Positions 36,952-43,939 of a stretch of 64,000 nt of DNA are shown one piece after another. Numbering within the stretch: the stretch's first letter is position 1; each line of letters opens with the position of its first letter. Origin of the DNA: JALCRY01 sp050946575 (lineage in GTDB: Bacteria > Bacillota > Clostridia > Peptostreptococcales > Anaerovoracaceae); assembly GCA_050946575.1 (NCBI GenBank), contig JBMNVB010000001.1, forward strand, positions 62,001 through 126,000. Direction: 5' to 3'. The notes under the pieces were generated by a model. The model did not search any database. It was not told the origin of the DNA and saw only the letters and a program-made list of their open reading frames with translations. The position numbers and the translations under genes are program-made.

Positions 36952-36991
36952 TTTATTACTTAATCAATTATATACCCAAGTCAATCAATCT
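36952..36991 (-). promoter_or_regulatory. AT-rich promoter region with repeated TTGATT boxes
   Basis: A minus-strand TATAAT (36972-36967) is flanked by three TTGATT/AATCAA motifs (about 36953, 36962 and 36982) in opposing orientations, a likely operator for the surface-protein gene. No good -35 box is seen, which fits activator or repressor control. Confidence 0.4.
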
Positions 36992-37201
36992 AAAAGAATT
37001 TTTTTAGTGTTTGCTCATTATTTTTTTGTTAAAAGTATCATAAAAATGCATTGATGCTTTTTTTAACTGCAATTCTAAAGTCCGTCAGCCTTTTGCCGAA
37101 GTTGAATGTCCTGCCCAGGGTTCCGTGCCTTTTATGGCAGTCCTATGACGGGCAATAATAGATGCGAGTCTAAGTTAAAAATGATAGAATGTGCGTATAT
37201 G

Positions 37202-37640
37202 ACTCTATTTCGATTCGGAGAGCGGCGGAAGGGGTGAAATAACTGGCATCAGATCAGGATTCCGGCTAAAATGCCAGTTATTTTTCCTCTTTTTCGACTC
37301 GGAAGACGGTGGAAAGGGTGAAATAACTGGCACCAGACTACGATTCCGAAAGCAGGTGCCAGTTATTATTCCTCTTTTTCGACTCGAAGAGCGGCTGAAA
37401 CAGTGAAATAACTGGCATCAGACTAGAATCCCGAACCCAGGTGCCAGTTATTTTTCCTCTTTTTCGACTCGAAAAGCGGCTGAAACGGTGAAATAACTGG
37501 CACCAGTATTTTATTCCGAGTGCAGGTGCCAGTTATTTTCCCTCTTTTTCGACTCGAAGAGCGGCTGAAGCGGTAAAATAACTGGCATCAGACTAGGATC
37601 CCGAAAGCAGATGCCAGTTATTCTTCCCTTTTCCTACTTG
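37202..37640. repeat. Five-copy 85-bp tandem array of hairpins
   Basis: Units begin at 37236, 37320, 37405, 37490 and 37575 (period 84-85 bp). Each contains AATAACTGGCAYC, a 20-22 nt variable loop, then GRTGCCAGTTATT, followed by TTTTCGACTCG and a GAAGAGCGGCTGAAA-like linker. Stem positions change in a compensating way: ATC/GAT, ACC/GGT and the wobble ATC/GGT all occur. No open frame. It is not a CRISPR array because the dyad and linker repeat together and the loops are too short. Confidence 0.88.
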
Positions 37641-37671
37641 ATTAGCGTAATCTTCTGTTCTCACCGCTGAA

Positions 37672-37841
37672 TTTTGTGGCGGCCGTGTCAAAAATGACGT
37701 CGGTGCACGCAATTTTTTCAACGATTGCGGGCTTAAATATCTCTCAAACTGCGATTTTGACCCGTTCCGGACCAGCGACATGCTATAAACGTTGAAAAAA
37801 TTGCGTGCACCGGGCGAAAAATCACGGCGGCCGCCACAAAA
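37672..37841 (-). repeat. 170-bp inverted-repeat element, copy 1 (reverse orientation)
   Basis: Ends TTTTGTGGCGGCCG and CGGCCGCCACAAAA are perfect inverted repeats. A second inner pair, TGCACGCAATTTTTTCAACG and CGTTGAAAAAATTGCGTGCA, is also perfect. Internal order is reversed relative to the copies at 62.5 and 63.0 kb. No coding capacity. Confidence 0.85.
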
Positions 37842-38071
37842 ACTACGTCAAATCTCGATTCCGCCCCCCTGATCCTGCCGCCGCCAGGGCCCCGGCCTTC
37901 GTTCCGACCCCCGTACCGACCCAGCCGGGAGCCCGATCCCTACCCTTTCAACGGGCCCGCTCCCCGGAACTCAGTTTCTGCACCTCCGACGAGCCGCGGG
38001 AAAAGTACACCGGGCGATTTTTGCTCCTTTTTGCTCCAAAAGTGCTCCCTAAAGCCGCAAAACGAAGCATT

Positions 38072-38112
38072 AAAAAGCCCGCAGCCGTTGAAATTCCAAC
38101 GATGCGGGCTTT
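38072..38112 (-). terminator. Terminator of tRNA-Ala
   Basis: Minus strand: AAAGCCCGCA and TGCGGGCTTT form the base of a long hairpin with inner GTTGGAA/TTCAAC pairing, followed by T residues. Confidence 0.8.
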
Positions 38113-38118
38113 ATGTTA

Positions 38119-38194
38119 TGGTGGAGCGTACGAGGCTCGAACTCGTGACCTCTTGACTGCCAGTCAAACGCGCTCCCAGCTGCGCCAACGCCCC
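38119..38194 (-). tRNA. tRNA-Ala (anticodon GGC)
   Basis: 76-nt cloverleaf with encoded CCA. Acceptor GGGGCGT/ACGCTCC (one G-U), anticodon stem TTTGA/TCAAG with loop CTGGCAG (anticodon at 38161-38159), T loop GTTCGAG. The anticodon GGC reads GCC/GCU alanine codons. Confidence 0.94.
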
Positions 38195-38236
38195 ATGACT
38201 GTTTCCCGTGTCTTCCGACTTCGGGCTGCGATTATT

Positions 38237-38266
38237 AAGATACCACATTACGCACTGAAATGTCAA
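38237..38266 (-). promoter_or_regulatory. Predicted tRNA-Ala promoter
   Basis: Minus strand: TTGACA (38266-38261), 18-bp spacer, TATCTT (38242-38237), about 40 bp before the tRNA. Confidence 0.5.
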
Positions 38267-38287
38267 CTGCAGGCGCCGTCTTCGCGG

Positions 38288-38316
38288 TTGCATCGCGATG
38301 CCCGTTGTTCTAAAAT
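38288..38316 (+). promoter_or_regulatory. Promoter placing the GNAT start codon at the transcript start
   Basis: TTGCAT (38288-38293), 17-bp spacer, TAAAAT (38311-38316). The expected start at about 38323 is only about 3 nt before the ATG, and no ribosome site is present. Confidence 0.5.
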
Positions 38317-38325
38317 ATAAACGTT

Positions 38326-38937
38326 ATGAGCGATGTGAAAAGACTCGAAACTAAAAGACTGATCCTTGACGGCTGGCGCATGAGCGACGCGAAGGATCTT
38401 TTCGAGTACGCGCAGAACCCGAACGTCGGGCCGAACGCCGGATGGGCCGCGCACAAGAGCGTACGCGAATCGCGGTACAGGATAAGGACCATCTTCAAGC
38501 CGGAGCGGACATGGAAGATCATGCTGAAAACTCCGGAAAAGATGAGCAGTATCAAGCCGGGAACGAAATCCGAATATGAGAAGGCGATCGGGAGCATCGG
38601 CCTCACGCCGGATGTGAAGCGTCCCGATATCAGCTGCCGCGAACTTGGATATTCGCTCTCCGAAAAGTACTGGGGCCGCGGGATCATGACGGAAGCGGCC
38701 CGCGAAGTGATACGCTACGGATTCGAGGACCTGAATCTGGATATGATATCCATCACAACGGATCCGACGAACTTCCGCTCGCAGCGAGTTATTGATAAGC
38801 TCGGTTTCGTCCGGGAAGGGGTGCTGAGGAAGGCGTTCCGCTTCTATGACGGGACCGCGCACGACATCATCTGCTATTCCATGACAAGAGCGGAATGGGA
38901 AATAAACCGTAAAAGGTATGAGAATAAGGGGAAATAA
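38326..38937 (+). CDS. GNAT family N-acetyltransferase (RimJ/RimL type)
   Basis: Acetyl-CoA-dependent N-acetyltransferase of 203 aa. The opening ETKRLILDGWRMSDAKDLFEYAQNPNVGP and the core RELGYSLSEKYWGRGIMTEA and NFRSQRVIDKLGFVREG are typical of RimJ/RimL-like proteins that modify ribosomal proteins or other amines. The substrate is unknown. It lacks a Shine-Dalgarno box and is probably translated from a nearly leaderless mRNA. A hairpin terminator follows the stop codon. Confidence 0.88.
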   Translation: MSDVKRLETKRLILDGWRMSDAKDLFEYAQNPNVGPNAGWAAHKSVRESRYRIRTIFKPERTWKIMLKTPEKMSSIKPGTKSEYEKAIGSIGLTPDVKRPDISCRELGYSLSEKYWGRGIMTEAAREVIRYGFEDLNLDMISITTDPTNFRSQRVIDKLGFVREGVLRKAFRFYDGTAHDIICYSMTRAEWEINRKRYENKGK

Positions 38938-38983
38938 AAAGAACCGCCGCTTGAGCGATGTTTCGCTTTCGCAGCGGTTCTTT
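38938..38983. terminator. Bidirectional terminator between GNAT and panB genes
   Basis: AAAGAACCGC (38938-38947) pairs with GCGGTTCTTT (38974-38983); the loop holds a smaller GAGCGA/TCGCTT hairpin. Confidence 0.75.
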
Positions 38984-39014
38984 CCGCCATTATGCAAACG
39001 TGTTAAGCTATGTC

Positions 39015-39884
39015 CTATTTGCTTTTCTTCATCTCTTCGATCATCTTCTCGACCTTGGCTTCTTCTTCAGGATCGATCTTGTAAGCATGTACGGCATCGT
39101 CCGGGAACGTCTGATCCTTTACTTCCGTTACATACTGCTTGAACGCTTTAAGGAGTTCTTCGCCGATGTTAGCATACTTCTTGACGAACTTCGGTGTGAA
39201 GTCATCATAGTATCCGACCATGTCAGCGTAAATGATGAGCTGGCCGTCGGTGTATGAACCTGCACCAATGCCGTAAATAGGAATATCGCACACAGCCTTG
39301 ATAGCCTTGCCTGTTACAGTAGGAACACCTTCGACCAGGATCGACCATGCTCCGGCCTCTTCAAGAGCCTTCGCCTGCTCCATCATGCTCTTTACAGCTT
39401 CCGCGCTCTTGCCCTGAGCCTTGTATCCGCCGATCTGCGCCATGAACTGAGGCGTAAGGCCGATGTGTCCGATCGCCGCGATGCCGGCTCCCGTGATCGC
39501 CTTCATTCTCTGAACGATCAGCGGCGTGCCGCCTTCGAGCTTTACGCAGTCGCAGTCAGCTTCCTTGATGAATCTGCCCGCGTTCATGATAGCTTCTTCG
39601 TCCGAGCCCTGATATGACATGTACGGCATGTCGCCTACTACGAACGTGTTCGGAGCTCCGCGTCTTACAGCCTGGCAGTGTCTGATCTCGTCGTCCATCG
39701 TGACCGGGAATGTCGTGTCATATCCGTACTGGACCATGCCGAGCGAGTCGCCGACGAGGATCATGTCGAGTCCGGCTCTTTCCTCATACTTCGCTGTCAG
39801 GTAGTCATAACCTGTCACCCATGTTAATTTTTCTCCGTTCTCCATCATTTTAATAAAATCAGGGATAGTTTTTCTCTTGGCCAT
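39015..39884 (-). CDS. panB: 3-methyl-2-oxobutanoate hydroxymethyltransferase
   Basis: Adds a hydroxymethyl group from methylene-tetrahydrofolate to ketoisovalerate, the first step to pantoate and CoA. The 289-aa TIM barrel shows DMILVGDSLGMVQYGYDTT, VVGDMPYMSYQ and VKLEGG, as in PanB, and the later GHIGLTPQ and GIGAG. The ATG at 39882-39884 follows AAGGAGA; nine more codons upstream are in frame but lie across the ribosome site. It stands alone: no panC, panD or panE is nearby. A Lys/Glu-rich C-terminal tail extends past the barrel. Confidence 0.93.
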   Translation of the reverse strand: MAKRKTIPDFIKMMENGEKLTWVTGYDYLTAKYEERAGLDMILVGDSLGMVQYGYDTTFPVTMDDEIRHCQAVRRGAPNTFVVGDMPYMSYQGSDEEAIMNAGRFIKEADCDCVKLEGGTPLIVQRMKAITGAGIAAIGHIGLTPQFMAQIGGYKAQGKSAEAVKSMMEQAKALEEAGAWSILVEGVPTVTGKAIKAVCDIPIYGIGAGSYTDGQLIIYADMVGYYDDFTPKFVKKYANIGEELLKAFKQYVTEVKDQTFPDDAVHAYKIDPEEEAKVEKMIEEMKKSK

Positions 39885-39945
39885 TTCGATCTCCTTTCGA
39901 ACAACAATCAAATGTATTCAAGCAGCAGTTGTTATCTTTAATATA

Positions 39946-39974
39946 AACATATCACCGGGATGTGGTTACGTCAA
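39946..39974 (-). promoter_or_regulatory. Predicted panB promoter
   Basis: Minus strand: TTGACG (39974-39969), 17-bp spacer ending in TGA, TATGTT (39951-39946). Confidence 0.5.
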
Positions 39975-40045
39975 ACTATATAAATTAATCGTTAACATGA
40001 GGTCTTATTCAACTAAGAGGGTCCGGATCCCGTGCATTGATGCAG

Positions 40046-40081
40046 TAAAAAAGCGGGGCGCGGTATTGCTCCGCGCTCCGC
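40046..40081 (-). terminator. Terminator of the amino-acid ABC operon
   Basis: 11-bp stem GCGGAGCGCGG/CCGCGCCCCGC with one wobble, followed on the minus strand by six T residues. Confidence 0.88.
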
Positions 40082-40094
40082 ATACATATTCATT

Positions 40095-40880
40095 TTAAGC
40101 GGTGAGAAATGTGCTGAGGAAATTCCGGAGACGTTCGCTTTCCGGTTCGTCGAATATCCTTTCGGCGGTCCCTTCCTCTATTATTTTCCCGTGATCCATG
40201 AACACGACTCTGTCCGCGACTTCACGCGCGAACCCCATTTCATGCGTCACGACCACCATCGTCCTGTTCTCGGCCGAAAGTTCCTTCATTACAGAGAGGA
40301 CTTCGCCCGTTATCTCGGGGTCGAGAGCCGACGTCGGTTCATCGAACAGCATTATCCGCGGCTCCATCGCGAGGGCCCGCGCTATGGCAATGCGCTGCTT
40401 CTGCCCGCCGGACAGTCTTCCGGGATATTCGTCCGCCTTGTCCGAAAGCCCGACGAGTTCCAGCAGTTCGCGGCCCTTCTTTTCCGCTTCTTCCTGCGTC
40501 TTCCCCTTTACCTTCATCGGCGCATATGTGATGTTCTTCATGCACGTCATATGCGGGAACAGGTTGAAATGCTGGAATACCATTCCGGTCTCGGAGCAGA
40601 TCTTCAGCAGTTCCTTGTCAGGGATATATTTCGCCTCGCGGTTCTTGTTCTTCGGGTCATCCGGAGCCGCCGAAACGATCGTCTGCCCGTCGATGATTAT
40701 CGTCCCCGACGTGACGCGCGTGAGGCAGTTCACGCAGCGAAGGAGCGTGCTCTTCCCGGATCCCGACGGCCCGATGATCGCCACCGTTTCGCCTTCGTCC
40801 ACCGAAAAGTCGACGCCGTCTATCGCGGTAACTGTCGGGAACTCCTTTACGATGTCCTTCATCTCAAGTATCTTCGCCAT
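40095..40880 (-). CDS. Polar amino-acid ABC transporter, ATP-binding protein
   Basis: Energises an amino-acid importer (261 aa). Walker A is GPSGSGKSTLLRCVN, the signature LSGGQKQRIAIARALAMEP, Walker B IMLFDEPTSALDPE, and the switch His sits in VVTHEMGF. It is of the GlnQ/HisP type. The ATG at 40878-40880 lies 1 bp after the permease stop codon; eight codons further upstream are open but overlap the permease. Last gene of the operon, followed by a strong terminator. Confidence 0.94.
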   Translation of the reverse strand: MAKILEMKDIVKEFPTVTAIDGVDFSVDEGETVAIIGPSGSGKSTLLRCVNCLTRVTSGTIIIDGQTIVSAAPDDPKNKNREAKYIPDKELLKICSETGMVFQHFNLFPHMTCMKNITYAPMKVKGKTQEEAEKKGRELLELVGLSDKADEYPGRLSGGQKQRIAIARALAMEPRIMLFDEPTSALDPEITGEVLSVMKELSAENRTMVVVTHEMGFAREVADRVVFMDHGKIIEEGTAERIFDEPESERLRNFLSTFLTA

Positions 40881-40881
40881 G

Positions 40882-41553
40882 CTACCACTCTCCCTTGCTG
40901 TCATATTTCGAAACGCGCCTTTCGAGATAGTTCGCGAAGACTGTCATCAGGAACGTGAACAGCAGGTATATAGCGCCCGCTATCACGTATGCCGTCAGGT
41001 TTACGTCCCGGCTTACGAAAACTTTCGAGTTCCTCATAAGGTCATATACGCCGATGCACGATACCAGAGCCGTGTCCTTTATGAGGACGATGGCTTCGTT
41101 CGTAACCGGCGGAAGCACGACCCTCAGCGTCTGGGGCACGATGATCCCCATCATCGTCTGGTGCTTCGTAAGTCCGAGCGAATGCGCGGCCTCGTACTGT
41201 CCTGCATCAATGCTGTTCATCCCGCCTCTGTATATCTCCGCGAAATACGCGGCGTAATTCAGCACGAACGTGATGACGGCTGTCGGGAACGGCCCGATCC
41301 TGATGCCCCAGAGTATCGGCACCATGAAATAGAAGAAGAACAGCTGCAGCAGCAGCGGGGTGCCCCTGAAGATCCAGATATAGCATTTGCAGATAAAGCG
41401 CACGACTCTGAATCTGCACGTGCTCCCCAGCGTCACCGGCAGCCCGAGAGGGAGCGAGAACAACAGAGTAAGTGCGAACAGCTCTATCATTATCAGCGTC
41501 CCCTGCAGGAGCGTCGGCATTATTCGTATGGTGTAATCGATCAACTCAGCCAA
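40882..41553 (-). CDS. Polar amino-acid ABC transporter, permease
   Basis: 223-aa membrane protein of the HisM/GlnP class. The N-terminus GTLIMIELFALTLLFSLPLG and the EAA-type loop EAAHSLGLTKHQTMMGIIVPQTLRVVLPP (about residues 135-163) are diagnostic. About five membrane helices. It starts 20 bp after the binding-protein gene. Confidence 0.93.
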   Translation of the reverse strand: MAELIDYTIRIMPTLLQGTLIMIELFALTLLFSLPLGLPVTLGSTCRFRVVRFICKCYIWIFRGTPLLLQLFFFYFMVPILWGIRIGPFPTAVITFVLNYAAYFAEIYRGGMNSIDAGQYEAAHSLGLTKHQTMMGIIVPQTLRVVLPPVTNEAIVLIKDTALVSCIGVYDLMRNSKVFVSRDVNLTAYVIAGAIYLLFTFLMTVFANYLERRVSKYDSKGEW

Positions 41554-41573
41554 TGATCATTCCTCCGTCCGGT

Positions 41574-42392
41574 CTAATAGTCCTCAAGAATGACAATGTC
41601 CTTGCCGAACCACTTCTTGCTGATCTTCGCGGCCGTGCCGTTGTCGATGAGTGTCTGCAGTGCGTCGTTCACTTTATTCGTGAGCTCTTTATCGCTTTTC
41701 CTGAATCCTATTGCGTAATAATCGTTTCCGAAATCATAATCGCATGTGTACAGGTTCTCGTCCATCTTCGTGTTCTTGTAATTTCCGAGCACTTCGTCGA
41801 TGGCGATGCAGTCCACTCTGCCGGCCTTCATATCGAGGATCGCCTCGTCGTATGTATCGTATTCCGTGACATTGTCCTTGAAGTTATCGTAGTTCTTGTC
41901 CTTCTGGATCATTTCGAGAGCGGACGAATCCTTCTGCGTTCCGATCTTGAGATCCTCGAGATCCGTCGAGGAGCCCACTTTCAGATTCTTGTCCGTCGTC
42001 ATGATGATTATCTTATTGTTAAGATATTTCTTTGAGAGAGACATGCTCTTCTGGCGTTCTTCTGTCGCCGACAGGCCGTTCCAGATGCAGTCGATGTCCT
42101 TCGATTTGAGTTCGAGTTCCTTCGAATCCCAGTCGATCGGCTTGAACGTCGCCTTTATGCCGAGTTCCTTGCATACGGCCTTCGCCATGTCGATATCGAA
42201 GCCGACGAGATTCCCGTCATCATCTCTGAAACCCATCGGCGCGAATGTGTCATCAAGGCCTATTACCAGTTCACCGTTATCCTTGATGTCCGACCATGAT
42301 GAATCGTCCGAACTCTGTCCGCACGCGGAAAGCGTCAGAACGCAGCACAGCGTTACAGCCAGGGCCAGAAGTCCTTTAATGTACTTTTTCAT
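41574..42392 (-). CDS. Amino-acid ABC transporter, substrate-binding lipoprotein
   Basis: Extracellular binding protein of 272 aa (SBP_bac_3). Signal peptide with lipobox LSAC (Cys24). The family block VIGLDDTFAPMGFRDDDGNLVGFDIDMAKAV (about residues 47-77) carries the alpha-amino/alpha-carboxyl binding site of polar amino-acid receptors. The preferred amino acid cannot be stated. First gene of the three-gene operon. Confidence 0.94.
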   Translation of the reverse strand: MKKYIKGLLALAVTLCCVLTLSACGQSSDDSSWSDIKDNGELVIGLDDTFAPMGFRDDDGNLVGFDIDMAKAVCKELGIKATFKPIDWDSKELELKSKDIDCIWNGLSATEERQKSMSLSKKYLNNKIIIMTTDKNLKVGSSTDLEDLKIGTQKDSSALEMIQKDKNYDNFKDNVTEYDTYDEAILDMKAGRVDCIAIDEVLGNYKNTKMDENLYTCDYDFGNDYYAIGFRKSDKELTNKVNDALQTLIDNGTAAKISKKWFGKDIVILEDY

Positions 42393-42448
42393 TTCTCTAC
42401 CCTCCGAAACAAAACAGTTCTCTGAAATTGCTGCGGTGCGCTTGTTTT

Positions 42449-42472
42449 ATCGCTTTATCATTCTAAAGCGAT
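42449..42472. promoter_or_regulatory. Perfect 9-bp inverted repeat in the ABC-operon leader
   Basis: ATCGCTTTA-N6-TAAAGCGAT lies between the promoter at 42495-42503 and the binding-protein start codon. It is a candidate operator or leader hairpin. Confidence 0.5.
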
Positions 42473-42494
42473 GAAGAAGGCCGCACCGAAAGCA

Positions 42495-42503
42495 ATTATA
42501 TCA
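42495..42503 (-). promoter_or_regulatory. Extended -10 promoter of the amino-acid ABC operon
   Basis: Minus strand TGATATAAT, no clear -35 box; it gives a leader of about 95 nt containing the inverted repeat at 42449-42472. Confidence 0.5.
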
Positions 42504-42528
42504 TAATCGGACATGCCGTTCAACACGC

Positions 42529-42560
42529 AAAAGGAGGCCGCCCCTCGCAGGCAGCCTCCC
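42529..42560 (-). terminator. Terminator of the aminotransferase gene
   Basis: GGAGGCTGCC pairs with GGCGGCCTCC (one wobble), followed on the minus strand by TTTT. Confidence 0.75.
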
Positions 42561-42584
42561 GTAAACGGATCATTCGAACTCAGT

Positions 42585-43772
42585 TTATTTGCATTCCTCT
42601 ATCATTTCCTTGAATCTCGGGATCGAGCCCTTTATCGTCTGCTCCGATACGCAGTAGCAGAGTCTGAAGTATTCCGGGCAGCCGAATCCGTCTCCCGGAA
42701 CAAGCAGCACGTCGTGCTTCTTTCCGATCTCGCTGAATTCCTTGGAATTCCCGTTAGGCGCCTTTACGAACAGATAGAACGCGCCCGCAGGGTTCGCCAT
42801 TTCGTAGCCCGCTTCCTTGAGGCCGGCCATGAGCAGGTCTCTGTTTCTCTTGTAGACCTCAAGATTCGGTCTGCTCTTGACGACTTTTTCGATGACACGC
42901 TGGAACAATGCCGGCGCGCATACGTATCCGAGTCCCCTGACTGCGCCCGCGATTGCGGCATAGACCGTTTTCCAGTCATCGACGCATGGCGGCACGGCGA
43001 TGTATCCGATACGTTCGCCCGGGAGCGACAGCGACTTACTGTAAGAGTAGCCGATGATCGTGTTGTTGTAGATCGCCGGAACGTACGGTACTTCCGATCC
43101 GTCGTAAACGAGTTCCCTGTAAGGCTCGTCCGAGATGATGTAGATCGGATGCCCGACTTCTTTGCTCTTCCTTGTAAGGAGATCTGCCAGTTTCTCAAGC
43201 GTCTCGCGCGAATAGATAACTCCGGACGGGTTGTTCGGCGTATTGATTATCACGCCCTGCGTGTTCTTGTTCAGCACAGCTTCGAGTTTTTCGAAGTTGA
43301 TCTGGAAATCAGGGATATCCGCGTCCACGACAACGAGTTTACCGCCCTGGACACCGGCGAATACGCTGTATTCCGGGAAGAACGGCGCGATCGCGACGAA
43401 CTCCGAGTTTTCATCTATTGTGAGCGCCGCGATAGGCGCGACCAGGGCCGCAGCGGCTCCTACCGTCATGAACAGGTTCTCTGCCTTCAGATCACATCCG
43501 TATCTGTCGTTCAGATCGTCCGCGATAGCCTTCTTCGTGCTGTCGTTTCCGGACGCGCTTGTGTATCCGTGCACCTGCACGCTGTCTACATTCTTGATAA
43601 TGTCGATAATCGCTTCATTAACTTCCGGCGGCGCGGGTTCGCTCGGATTCCCGATCGAGAAGTCAAAAACGTTCTCGGGGCCTACGACCTTCGCGCGCTT
43701 CTTTCCGAATTCAAACAGTTCCCTTATTGCGGAACCCTGTGAGCCGAATCCGTAAAATCTTTCATTGACCAT
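42585..43772 (-). CDS. PLP-dependent aminotransferase, class I/II
   Basis: 395-aa fold-type I aminotransferase, aspartate-aminotransferase-like. Landmarks are FSIGNPSEPAPP, GYTSASGNDSTKKAIADDL, NTPNNPSGVIYS (substrate Asn), ISDEPYRELVYDG (PLP Asp/Tyr) and the Schiff-base lysine in YSYSKSLSLPGERIGY. The C-terminal FRLCYCVSE holds the carboxylate-binding Arg. Substrate pair is not determined. AAGGAGG precedes the ATG. Its neighbour is an amino-acid importer, but the terminator at 42529 separates them (it lies downstream of this gene). Confidence 0.92.
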   Translation of the reverse strand: MVNERFYGFGSQGSAIRELFEFGKKRAKVVGPENVFDFSIGNPSEPAPPEVNEAIIDIIKNVDSVQVHGYTSASGNDSTKKAIADDLNDRYGCDLKAENLFMTVGAAAALVAPIAALTIDENSEFVAIAPFFPEYSVFAGVQGGKLVVVDADIPDFQINFEKLEAVLNKNTQGVIINTPNNPSGVIYSRETLEKLADLLTRKSKEVGHPIYIISDEPYRELVYDGSEVPYVPAIYNNTIIGYSYSKSLSLPGERIGYIAVPPCVDDWKTVYAAIAGAVRGLGYVCAPALFQRVIEKVVKSRPNLEVYKRNRDLLMAGLKEAGYEMANPAGAFYLFVKAPNGNSKEFSEIGKKHDVLLVPGDGFGCPEYFRLCYCVSEQTIKGSIPRFKEMIEECK

Positions 43773-43848
43773 TGATTTCTCCTCCTTGAGTAATAATAGT
43801 ACTGTAAGCTGCTATATAAAAACTCATTTTGGTATTCATTACCTATAA

Positions 43849-43877
43849 TATATACCCTCCAGTAACGGGAGTGTCAA
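43849..43877 (-). promoter_or_regulatory. Predicted aminotransferase promoter
   Basis: Minus strand: perfect TTGACA (43877-43872), 17-bp spacer holding the dyad CTCC-N7-GGAG, TATATA (43854-43849). Confidence 0.5.
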
Positions 43878-43887
43878 CCTCGCAAAG

Positions 43888-43914
43888 AAAAAACAGGACG
43901 CTTTCGCGCCCTGT
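43888..43914 (-). terminator. Terminator of the DMT-NUDIX fusion gene
   Basis: Stem ACAGGGCGC/GCGTCCTGT with GAAA loop (one wobble) followed on the minus strand by T6. Confidence 0.85.
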
Positions 43915-43939
43915 CATTACTATCATCTGTTTTATATGT

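Noticed and set aside
37202..37640. CRISPR array
   Set aside because: Units are fully repeated including linkers, only the short hairpin loops vary, and no cas genes are present.
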